From assembly GCA_021151695.1 (NCBI GenBank), contig JAGKWU010000009.1, forward strand, positions 243,042 through 307,041: DNA of 64,000 bases. The letters run 5' to 3'. The position numbers and the translations under genes were made by a program. Shown here in pieces: positions 32,703-40,762 of this stretch. The stretch's first letter is position 1; every line of letters begins with the position of its first letter. The stretch is from Cellvibrionaceae bacterium (GTDB lineage Bacteria > Pseudomonadota > Gammaproteobacteria > Pseudomonadales > Cellvibrionaceae). The notes under the pieces are model-generated. The model was not told the DNA's origin. It ran no database searches and worked only from the letters and a program-made list of their open reading frames with translations.

Positions 32703-33086
32703 ATGACCAGATTCTTTCTTTTGGTGGCCGCCGCCAGTGGCTTCCTCGCAGTATGTTTAGGCGCTTTTGCCGCCCACGGCCTCAAGTCTCATCTTGATGC
32801 CTACCAGCTCTCCATTTGGCAGACAGGGGTGCAATACCAGATGTATCACAGCCTTGCGCTCATGCTGGTTGCGCTGGCGCATCTCCACAAGCCATTAAAA
32901 TCCTTAAAGCTGGCGGGTTTAGCCTTTATACTGGGCGCCCTGTTATTTTCCGGTAGCCTCTACGCATTGGCACTGGGTGCGCCGCGCTGGCTGGGTGCGG
33001 TGACGCCGCTGGGCGGTTTGGGCTTTTTGCTGGGCTGGCTGGCACTATGTGTGGCCGCTCAAGGCCTGGCGCCACGCGACCGCTGA
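32703..33086 (+). CDS. DUF423-family small membrane protein
   Basis: 127 residues with four membrane spans. The family signature is visible: CLGAFAAHGLK at the N-terminus, then WQTGVQYQMYHSLALMLVAL and LFSGSLYALAL...TPLGGLGFLLGWL. The family (YgdD in E. coli) has no firm function. trmB follows 36 bases later on the same strand. Confidence 0.88.
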   Translation: MTRFFLLVAAASGFLAVCLGAFAAHGLKSHLDAYQLSIWQTGVQYQMYHSLALMLVALAHLHKPLKSLKLAGLAFILGALLFSGSLYALALGAPRWLGAVTPLGGLGFLLGWLALCVAAQGLAPRDR

Positions 33087-33122
33087 TTTCGAACCTATTT
33101 ATTCGATTCTAAGAAACTCTTT

Positions 33123-33866
33123 ATGTCTGATTCTCTCGATTTTATCGCCCCGGTTGCCGAGGGTGAGGAAGGCTTTTTAATTAAGCCGGAATTCAAGCCC
33201 AAATCCATCCGCAGCTTTGTGATTCGCGCTGGCCGCATTACTGTTGGCCAAAAAGCCGCGTTTGAAAGCTGGTGGCCACAATATGGTTTGAGCCTCTACA
33301 AGGGCGCGCTGGATCTCGAAGCCATCTTTGGGCGCAAGGCACCGCTGGTGTTGGAAATTGGCTTTGGTATGGGCGACTCTTTGCTAGAAATGGCGAAGAA
33401 CGAGCCGGAAAAAGACTTTATCGGCATCGAAGTGCACCCGCCCGGTGTCGGCAAGTTGATTAACAACGCAGGCAAAGAGGACGTGAAAAACCTGCGTGTA
33501 TTTATGGCCGATGCCATGGATGTGCTGGAGGATTGTATCCCCGATGGCAGTATCGATCGCCTGCAACTTTACTTTCCCGATCCCTGGCACAAGAAGAAGC
33601 ACAACAAGCGTCGCATAGTGCAACCTCCCTTTGTACAGAAGCTGCGTCCCAAGCTGAAAGTGGGTGGTGTTTTCCACATGGCGACTGACTGGCAGCCCTA
33701 TGCGGAACATATGTTGGAAGTGATGAATGCCGCGCCGGGTTTTCACAATCTGATCAAACAAGGTGATTATTCGCCCCGTCCGGACTACCGTCCAGAAACC
33801 AAATTTGAGCGTCGCGGCGAGCGCCTTGGACACGGCGTTTGGGATTTATTGTTTCAACGCAGTTAA
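33123..33866 (+). CDS. trmB: tRNA (guanine46-N7)-methyltransferase TrmB
   Basis: A 247-residue enzyme. SAM and catalytic motifs are LVLEIGFGMGDSLLEMA, FIGIEVHPPGVGKL, LQLYFPDPWHKKKHNKRRI and the C-terminal TKFERRGERLGHGVWDL. It makes m7G46 in the tRNA variable loop. The N-terminal extension with SIRSFVIRAGRITVGQK is normal for the family. Confidence 0.96.
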   Translation: MSDSLDFIAPVAEGEEGFLIKPEFKPKSIRSFVIRAGRITVGQKAAFESWWPQYGLSLYKGALDLEAIFGRKAPLVLEIGFGMGDSLLEMAKNEPEKDFIGIEVHPPGVGKLINNAGKEDVKNLRVFMADAMDVLEDCIPDGSIDRLQLYFPDPWHKKKHNKRRIVQPPFVQKLRPKLKVGGVFHMATDWQPYAEHMLEVMNAAPGFHNLIKQGDYSPRPDYRPETKFERRGERLGHGVWDLLFQRS

Positions 33867-34035
33867 TAATTTGTTAAGGTAAGCCGCCTGACAATAACGA
33901 TGAAACGGATTTTAAGACTGCTTTAATTAGCAAAAACGGCATAATGCCAACTAATTAATTATTACAAATGATCGACCGACAAGCAGTTCCCGGATGATCA
34001 ATCGTTATGAAATACGCTATTTACGGAGAATGGAA

Positions 34036-35091
34036 ATGGCAAATACACGTGTAAAACTCCTCTCAGCTTTGGTTGCAACCCTGGTATCTACCGGTGCGTT
34101 GGCCGATAACCACAAATTCGAAGTACAGGTTGGCGTTGGCCGCGATTTCTTTGAAGAGCCAAGAGAAGACAGCTCAGTGGTAAACCTGGGCCTGGGTTAT
34201 GTGGTCAACAAAAATTGGACATTGGAAGCTGTGGCCAGCGGGTTCGACACCTGGAATTCCAACACCAATAACGCTGTTGGTGATATCGACGGTCGCCAAT
34301 ACCGCCTCGATGCGCTCTACAACGTAGACACCACCAGCCTTTGGCGCCCTTACGTAGCCTTCGGTGTGGGCGATCAAAAACTCAAATTCAACAATGGCGC
34401 GCCTTCTACCCGCGATACCCTGGTTAACCTGGGTGCCGGTCTGAAGCACAGCCTGGGTGGTAACTGGGAATTCCGTACCGACCTGCGCGCCTTCAACAGC
34501 CTGGATAACGAGTACACTGACCTGGCCGTTAACGCCGGTATCAGCTACCTGTTCGGCGCCGAGCCAGTAAAAGCGGCTCCCGTAGCTGCTCCAGCTCCAG
34601 CTCCAGCTCCCAAGCCAGAAGTGGATAGCGATGGCGACGGTGTATTTGATTCCAAAGACAAGTGCCCTGACACCCCCAAGCAATACAAAGTTGACGCTGT
34701 TGGCTGCCCAATGGAGTTGACCGAGACTGTGTCTATCAAACTGGCTGTTAAATTTGACACCGCCAAGTCTGTGGTAAAAGACCAGTACCTGGATGACATT
34801 GGCAACTTGGCCAAGTTCATGGACCAGTACGCTAACACTGTTGTGACCGTTGAAGGCCACACCGACAGCCAGGGTTCTGATGCTTACAACGAGAAGCTGT
34901 CACAACAACGCGCTGAAGCTGTTAAGCAAGTGCTGATCACTAAGTTTGGCATTGCGGCTGACCGCGTAACTGCCAAAGGTTACGGTGAAGCCAAGCCAGT
35001 TGCTGACAACGCTACCGCTGCCGGCCGTGAAGAAAACCGTCGTGTAGTAGGTGCTGTTTCTACTGACGTTAAGAAAAAGCAAACTCGTTAA
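34036..35091 (+). CDS. OmpA-family outer-membrane protein
   Basis: 351 residues from the ATG with GGAG seven bases upstream; the ATG two codons earlier is too close to that site. The signal peptide ends ALA. An eight-strand-like barrel (about 24-175) is followed by an Ala/Pro linker, a calcium-type DSDGDGVFDSKDKCPDTP repeat, and a C-terminal peptidoglycan-binding OmpA domain with VEGHTDSQGSDAYNEKLSQQ and ENRRV. It links the outer membrane to the cell wall. It is monocistronic with its own terminator. Confidence 0.9.
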   Translation: MANTRVKLLSALVATLVSTGALADNHKFEVQVGVGRDFFEEPREDSSVVNLGLGYVVNKNWTLEAVASGFDTWNSNTNNAVGDIDGRQYRLDALYNVDTTSLWRPYVAFGVGDQKLKFNNGAPSTRDTLVNLGAGLKHSLGGNWEFRTDLRAFNSLDNEYTDLAVNAGISYLFGAEPVKAAPVAAPAPAPAPKPEVDSDGDGVFDSKDKCPDTPKQYKVDAVGCPMELTETVSIKLAVKFDTAKSVVKDQYLDDIGNLAKFMDQYANTVVTVEGHTDSQGSDAYNEKLSQQRAEAVKQVLITKFGIAADRVTAKGYGEAKPVADNATAAGREENRRVVGAVSTDVKKKQTR

Positions 35092-35108
35092 TCCCGAGCT
35101 TGTAACGA

Positions 35109-35137
35109 AAAACCCGGCCTTGGCCGGGTTTTTTTAT
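35109..35137 (+). terminator. Rho-independent terminator after the OmpA-family gene
   Basis: AACCCGGCC-TT-GGCCGGGTT followed by a long T-run. About 50 bases with repeated GGCGCC hexamers follow before the convergent GH43 gene. Confidence 0.93.
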
Positions 35138-35231
35138 GGGGGGGGCTAGCCGGGGCGCCTAGCTAGGGCTGCCTAAATGGCGCCGCCCAAGTGGCGCCTC
35201 CCAGGTGTGATCGAAAAAATTTGTGAAAGGG

Positions 35232-36884
35232 TCAGTTAGCGGGGCTCACTCGAAAATAATCCACATCTACGTAACCAGACAGGCTTTCGCCCGCGCGCAA
35301 ACTAAACAATCCCATCTGCGCCCCAACCCAACGCCCCATAGCTGCAGTAAATTCGCGCCCAATGGGGGTGAAGCCTTGTCCGGTTTCACTCCAGGCGAAA
35401 GTAACTTTGCCGCCTTTGGCAACTGTCATGCGCAGATACAAGTTATCTCGCGACAGATCGCTACTGTTTTCTATGATTTCCTTGCAATGATTCTCTGTGC
35501 CATTACAGCTTTTGAGCTGTAGTTTGAGCTTGCCTTGCTGGCGGCTTGCGCCTAGCCAGACGTAATCAACGCCATAGATGATCAAGCCGGCGTTGTCGCC
35601 CTCGGCCAACTGGCTCAGGTCTAGCCTGGTGTTTACCACAAATTCTTCGGCGGGTAGCTTTTGCAACAATAGCGCCGCGGAATCCCACAGGTTTTGCTGG
35701 TTGCGAAGCGAGTCGTCACTCTGGGTGAAGAGGCGAAGCTGGCCGGGTTTGGCAGTGAGTGAATACCACTCAGGTTTCCAGTTGGCGTTCCATTGCCATT
35801 GCAGGCCGAGTTTGCCACTGGAGAATTCATCGCTGGAGGCCGGAGTTTTAACAACAAAATTGCCGGCGATTGGCTTCTTTCCTTGGAGTACAGGCTCGCC
35901 TTTGCCATCGCCATCCGGGTCGTTGCCAATAACCGGCCAGTCATTTTTCCAGGTCATTGGTTGCACGTGGACTATGCGTCCATAGGCGCGTTTGTCCTGA
36001 AAGTGGAAGAACCAATCACTGCCGTCCTGTGCTTGCACCCAGGCACCCTGATGTGGGCCGTTGATCGGCGTAGTGCCTTGGTCCATCACGATTCTATCTT
36101 CATAGGGCCCGTAAATGTTTTTGCTGCGAAAGACAGATTGCCACCCTGTTTCCACTCCACCCGCCGGTGCAAATACGTAGTAGTAACCATTGCGCTTGTA
36201 GAGCTTGGGGCCTTCGAGGGTTTTATAGTTAGGAATCTTGTTGCCATCTATCACTATGTTGCCGTCATCATCAATAATTTTGCTTGCATCTGCATTCATC
36301 TTGCGCAGCGTGAGCAAGTTGTTGATACCGGCACGGCTTTTGGCCCAGCCGTGAAGTAGATAGGTCTGGCCGTCGTCATCCCAGAGCGGCGTCGGGTCGA
36401 TAATGCCTTTGCCCGCCAGTAGTAGATAGGGTTGGCTCCAGGGGCCCGTGAAATTTTTGGCGGTCGTCACATAGATGCCGACATCCGGGTCAGGGTAAAA
36501 AATCCAGAATTTGCCGTCGTGATAACGCAGGCAGGGTGCCCATACACCTTTGCCGTGTTGCGGTTTGGCGAACACATCCAGCGGCACCTGCTGTGGTAGC
36601 GCGTGCCCTACCAGCGCCCAATTGATCATATCTTTGGATTCCAGCAGCGGCAGGCCGGGGGTGCTGTTAAAGCTGGAGGAGGTCATGTAGTAGGTATTGC
36701 CGACGCGAATGACATCCGGGTCGGAGTAGTCGGCATGGATAATGGGATTCTTGTACAGGCCATTGCCCAAATCCGGCTGCCAGGCCTGGCTGGCAGTATT
36801 AGCCGGTTGGGATGCTACCGGGGTTTTGCTGCACGCGCAGAGCGCAGCCATAGCGCAGAACGCCGCAAGAGCGGGAAACTTCAT
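35232..36884 (-). CDS. Family 43 glycoside hydrolase lipoprotein
   Basis: A 550-residue protein with a signal peptide ending in a cysteine cluster, LCAC18, so it is probably a lipoprotein although the lipobox is not ideal. The GH43 five-blade propeller (about 45-335) begins YKNPIIHADYSDPDVIR, containing the base aspartate. It has FWIFYPDPDVGIY and the acid candidate in KTLEGPKLYKRNGYYYVFAPAGG. A C-terminal beta-sandwich (about 355-550; GH43 C-terminal/DUF1349-like) has WQWNANWKPEWYSL. Members of this type cleave beta-xylosides or arabinofuranosides. It is divergent from the halogenase-like gene. Confidence 0.85.
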   Translation of the reverse strand: MKFPALAAFCAMAALCACSKTPVASQPANTASQAWQPDLGNGLYKNPIIHADYSDPDVIRVGNTYYMTSSSFNSTPGLPLLESKDMINWALVGHALPQQVPLDVFAKPQHGKGVWAPCLRYHDGKFWIFYPDPDVGIYVTTAKNFTGPWSQPYLLLAGKGIIDPTPLWDDDGQTYLLHGWAKSRAGINNLLTLRKMNADASKIIDDDGNIVIDGNKIPNYKTLEGPKLYKRNGYYYVFAPAGGVETGWQSVFRSKNIYGPYEDRIVMDQGTTPINGPHQGAWVQAQDGSDWFFHFQDKRAYGRIVHVQPMTWKNDWPVIGNDPDGDGKGEPVLQGKKPIAGNFVVKTPASSDEFSSGKLGLQWQWNANWKPEWYSLTAKPGQLRLFTQSDDSLRNQQNLWDSAALLLQKLPAEEFVVNTRLDLSQLAEGDNAGLIIYGVDYVWLGASRQQGKLKLQLKSCNGTENHCKEIIENSSDLSRDNLYLRMTVAKGGKVTFAWSETGQGFTPIGREFTAAMGRWVGAQMGLFSLRAGESLSGYVDVDYFRVSPAN

Positions 36885-37223
36885 CGGTCACCTCTGGGAT
36901 CTGGAGGGAAATCAGGTATCAGGTTGATTTTCGAATTATGGAAATACCGCCACGATGGACGGAGTGTGCCTGAATGCTATCGCCAAATACGGGTGCCGAT
37001 GGGTTGATCTATGACTGTGCAGACGTTGCCAGCCAATATTATGGTCTCGACAACTATATGGCATTTAATGATGGCTTCACAAGTTTGGCTGATTTACCGC
37101 CCCTGAAGTCCATAGTTGAAACTGATCCTGGATTTGTTGAAGCGCTTTTTTCCTCGCTCCTAGAATTCGTGCCTTTCGCGTTACAGGCGCGTTACGGGCA
37201 AATAAAAAAGAACAGGAGCAACG
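36885..37223. other. Divergent regulatory region between GH43 and halogenase-like genes
   Basis: 339 bases. AAGCGCTT (37140-37147) inside GAAGCGCTTT matches the LacI-like core seen before the GH2-like gene. A plus-strand frame starting at 36974 has protein-like composition for about 75 codons but no ribosome site, and it overlaps the halogenase start in another frame. I do not call it a gene. AGGAG seven bases before 37224 sets the halogenase start. Confidence 0.5.
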
Positions 37224-38735
37224 ATGAACACAAACAAGATCAAACGGGTTGTGATTGCCGGTGGTGGCACCTCGGGTTGGATAACAGCGGCGCTTATGTC
37301 CCGCCAATTGGGCAAGGTCCTCGACATCACCTTGGTAGAGTCCGAGGAGATTGGCACTATAGGTGTGGGTGAATCCACCGTGCCGCCCATGAAGGCCTTC
37401 AATAGAATAATGGGCATAGATGAGCAGGAGTTTTTGCGCGAGACGGCGGGCACCTTCAAGCTGGCGATCTGGTTTGAGAATTGGGGCCTTAAAGGGGATA
37501 AGTACATACATCCCTTCGGCGTTACCGGCCAGCCGGGTTGGGCATGCGAATTCCACCATTTTTGGTTGCGCAGCCAGAAAATGGGCCTTACATCCGGGCT
37601 GGGCGAATACTGTACGGAGTGGGCTGCCGCTGACCAGGGCAAATTTTTTACCAGCCCTGAGTCCAAAATCAATTATGCCTACCATATAGACGCGGCCCTC
37701 TATGCAAAATTTCTGCGCAAGATAGCCGAGGGCTACGGTGTTAAACGCGTTGAGGGCAAGATACAAAGGGTTAATCAACATGCAGATTCAGGTTTTATTG
37801 AATCCCTGACCCTGGCTTCCGGTGAAGTCATTGAAGGTGATCTGTTCATCGACTGTACCGGCTTTCGCGGGCTGCTCATTGAGCAAACCCTGCATACCGG
37901 CTTTGAAGACTGGTCGCACTGGTTGCCTTGCGATACGGCAGTGGCCATACAGACAGAAAACGTCGGCCCGGTGCAGCCCTATACCAGTGCCATCGCCCAT
38001 GATGCCGGCTGGCGTTGGAACATTCCCCTGCAGCATCGCTCCGGCAATGGCTGGGTTTTTTGCAGCCGCTATATGTCGGAGGATGAGGCTGCGGCTAAAT
38101 TGCTGGCCGCCGTGCCTGGCAAACAAACTCGCGATCCCTGGACGGTTAAAGTTCGCACGGGTCGCCGCCGCAAAGCCTGGAATAAGAACTGTGTGGCCAT
38201 TGGATTAGCAGCGGGTTTTGTAGAGCCGCTCGAGGCTACCAGTATTCATGTCATCATGACGACCGCCGCACGCCTGCTGCATCTGTTCCCGTTCAATGGC
38301 ATAGATCAATCCCTGGTCGACCAATTCAATAAGGAAACCCGGGAGGAGATTGAGGAAATCCGCGATTTTATCGTGCTCCATTACAACACCACGGAGCGGC
38401 AGGACACGCCTTTCTGGCGCTACTGCAAAAATATGGAGATACCGGAATCCCTGAGGCTGCGCATCCAGTTGTTCAAGGATGTGGGCCATGCGATTTCCAA
38501 TACCGGCGGGCTGTTTAGGCTGGACTCCTGGGTGCATGTGCTATTGGGGCAACGCGTGATGCCGCGCAGCTATCACGGTGCGGCTGATGCTATGGATGAC
38601 GACTATCTGCAATCCTTTTTGAACAACTTCAAAACCACCGTTAAGAACACAGTGGCGGCCATGCCCAGCCATCAGAAGTTCCTCGAGCAATATTGCCCGG
38701 CGCGAGTGGATGTCTGGGGTAAGCCCAAGTCCTGA
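37224..38735 (+). CDS. Tryptophan-halogenase-family flavoprotein
   Basis: A 503-residue protein. The FAD-binding loop is G13-G-G-T-S-G-W19. K79 in GTFKLAIWFENW corresponds to the catalytic lysine of PrnA-type flavin halogenases. The halogenase-specific W-x-W-x-I-P motif is present as GWRWNIP. The later AAGFVEPLEATSIH segment is also family-typical. Chemistry would be FADH2-dependent halogenation of an indole-like or other substrate. In carbohydrate-degrading proteobacteria many such genes sit in TonB-receptor/sugar loci with unknown substrate, which fits the GH43 neighbour. Confidence 0.85.
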   Translation: MNTNKIKRVVIAGGGTSGWITAALMSRQLGKVLDITLVESEEIGTIGVGESTVPPMKAFNRIMGIDEQEFLRETAGTFKLAIWFENWGLKGDKYIHPFGVTGQPGWACEFHHFWLRSQKMGLTSGLGEYCTEWAAADQGKFFTSPESKINYAYHIDAALYAKFLRKIAEGYGVKRVEGKIQRVNQHADSGFIESLTLASGEVIEGDLFIDCTGFRGLLIEQTLHTGFEDWSHWLPCDTAVAIQTENVGPVQPYTSAIAHDAGWRWNIPLQHRSGNGWVFCSRYMSEDEAAAKLLAAVPGKQTRDPWTVKVRTGRRRKAWNKNCVAIGLAAGFVEPLEATSIHVIMTTAARLLHLFPFNGIDQSLVDQFNKETREEIEEIRDFIVLHYNTTERQDTPFWRYCKNMEIPESLRLRIQLFKDVGHAISNTGGLFRLDSWVHVLLGQRVMPRSYHGAADAMDDDYLQSFLNNFKTTVKNTVAAMPSHQKFLEQYCPARVDVWGKPKS

Positions 38736-38743
38736 TCGCCGGA

Positions 38744-40543
38744 TCAATACTCAAATTCGCGCACAACGGCGAGAAATTCATCGCCGAAGCGCTCCAGCTT
38801 GCTCTGCCCTACACCCGTAATCCCCAGTAATTGCTCCGGGGTGAGCGGGCGGAAGGCGAGCATTTCGCGCAATGTAGCATCGTGGAAGATAACGTAAGGC
38901 GGTACGCCGTGTTCTTCGGCCAGGCGTTTGCGACAGGCGCGCAGGGCGTTCCACAGAGGTTGGTCTTCGCTGTCCACCACTACGCCCTGCTTGCGGGCCA
39001 CGGCGGAGGCGGCGGTTTTGAGTTCGCGGCGTAGGTGGATACTCTCTTCGCCGCGCAAGATACTGCGACAGCTATCGTTAAGCTTTAAGCCGCCAAAGGC
39101 TTCGGCATCCACATCCAGATAACCGCGTGCGACCAGTTGGCGAAAAATGGATTTCCATTCGTCGCCAGTGATGTGTTTGCCTATGCTATAGGTGGAGAGC
39201 TGGTGATGGTTGAAGTTGTTGACCTTCTCATTGCTGCTGCCGCGCAATACATCAATCACATGGCCGGCACCAAAGCGCTGGCCGGTGCGGTAGACGCAGG
39301 AGAGCGCCATGCGAACTGCTTCGGTGGCATCCCAGGTTTGCGCCGGGGTCAGGCAACTGTCGCAGTTGCCGCAGGGTTCGACCAGGGTATCGCCAAAGTA
39401 GCGCAGCAACACCTGGCGACGGCAGCTGGTGATTTCGCACAGGCCGAGCATGGCGTTGAGACGTTGCTGCTCGTTGCGTTTGAACTCTTCGCTGCCTTCG
39501 GATTGCGCCATCATCTGGCGCAGTTTTACCACATCCTCCAAACCGTAGAGCAGCAGCGTGGTGGCAGGTTCGCCATCGCGGCCGGCGCGGCCGGTTTCCT
39601 GGTAATAGGCCTCAATACTTTTAGGCAGATCCAGGTGGGCCACAAAGCGCACGTCTGGCTTGTCGATGCCCATCCCGAAGGCGATGGTGGCGACCATAAT
39701 GATCTGGTCTTCACGCAAAAAGCGGTTCTGGTTGTGCTGGCGCACCTGCGGCGAGAGACCGGCATGGTAGGGCAGCGCGTTAAAGCCTTCCGCCACTAGC
39801 CACTCGGCGGTCTGTTCGACTTTATTGCGCGACAGGCAATAGATAATGCCGGAGTTATTTTTCTGCTCATCTTGCAGAAAGCGCAGCAATTGCACCTTGG
39901 GGGTGTTCTTTTGCTGGATGCGGTATTGGATATTGGGGCGGTCGAAGCCGTTGATAAATTGCTGCGCGTTTTGCAATTGCAGGCGCTGGATGATTTCGTC
40001 GCGGGTGCGCACATCGGCGGTGGCGGTGAGGGCGATGCGCGGAATGTTTGGGAACTCCCGCGGCAACATATCCAGGCGCAAATAGTCCGCGCGGAAATCG
40101 TGACCCCATTGGGATACGCAGTGAGCTTCGTCGATCGCGAAAAGAGCGATTTTGACCTGGTGCAGCATTTCGATAGTGCGCGGCTGGATCAAGCGTTCGG
40201 GCGCCACATACAGCATATCCAACTCGCCGCGCTGCATGGCCAATTCAGTTTGCCAGGCCTCCTGCGCACTCATGGTGGAATTGAGGAAACCGGCGCGTAC
40301 CCCCAATTCGTGCAGGGCGCTAACCTGATCCTGCATGAGCGCAATCAGCGGTGATACGACTACACCTACGCCGTCGCGAACTAGTGCAGGTATCTGATAA
40401 CAAAGGGATTTACCACCGCCGGTGGGCATAAGCACCAAGGCGTCCTCACCCGCCACCAACGCCGCTATTACCGCTGCCTGGGGGCCGCGGAAGTCGTGGT
40501 AACCAAAAACGTCCTTGAGAATGGTTTGGGGGTTGGGCTGCAT
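38744..40543 (-). CDS. recQ: ATP-dependent DNA helicase RecQ
   Basis: 599 residues. Helicase motifs TGGGKSLCYQIPAL (Walker A), IDEAHCVSQWGHDFR (DEAH) and YYQETGRAGRDGEP are present. The RQC zinc site is C-EITS-C and C-GN-C-DS-C. An HRDC domain (about 520-599) closes the protein with FRPLTPEQLLGITGVGQ. It unwinds recombination and replication intermediates. The stop lies 8 bases from the convergent halogenase stop. Confidence 0.96.
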   Translation of the reverse strand: MQPNPQTILKDVFGYHDFRGPQAAVIAALVAGEDALVLMPTGGGKSLCYQIPALVRDGVGVVVSPLIALMQDQVSALHELGVRAGFLNSTMSAQEAWQTELAMQRGELDMLYVAPERLIQPRTIEMLHQVKIALFAIDEAHCVSQWGHDFRADYLRLDMLPREFPNIPRIALTATADVRTRDEIIQRLQLQNAQQFINGFDRPNIQYRIQQKNTPKVQLLRFLQDEQKNNSGIIYCLSRNKVEQTAEWLVAEGFNALPYHAGLSPQVRQHNQNRFLREDQIIMVATIAFGMGIDKPDVRFVAHLDLPKSIEAYYQETGRAGRDGEPATTLLLYGLEDVVKLRQMMAQSEGSEEFKRNEQQRLNAMLGLCEITSCRRQVLLRYFGDTLVEPCGNCDSCLTPAQTWDATEAVRMALSCVYRTGQRFGAGHVIDVLRGSSNEKVNNFNHHQLSTYSIGKHITGDEWKSIFRQLVARGYLDVDAEAFGGLKLNDSCRSILRGEESIHLRRELKTAASAVARKQGVVVDSEDQPLWNALRACRKRLAEEHGVPPYVIFHDATLREMLAFRPLTPEQLLGITGVGQSKLERFGDEFLAVVREFEY

Positions 40544-40762
40544 AACTCGGTTCTGCTGTGAGATCTGGCGGGCATCTTACCTCAAATCGGTTGGTTAATC
40601 GGTGGATTTGGTGTTTGGTCTGCATCTAATTGGCATCTGGCGGCGTATAGCTATCTACAGGATCAATTCGCAAAAAATTCTTTTTATTTTTGTGGATTGA
40701 TACGCCGAAACCTTGCACGGGCAAGGGTGAGTGCACAGCGGTCATGGGCTAAACTCCATTTT

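Noticed and set aside
35138..35231. Repeated GGCGCC units as a mobile element or attachment site
   Set aside because: Too short and degenerate; no longer shared core between the copies.
36974..37372. 132-codon plus-strand frame before the halogenase-like gene
   Set aside because: The first 75 residues look protein-like, but there is no ribosome site and the frame runs into the halogenase start in another phase. It may be a gene remnant; not called.
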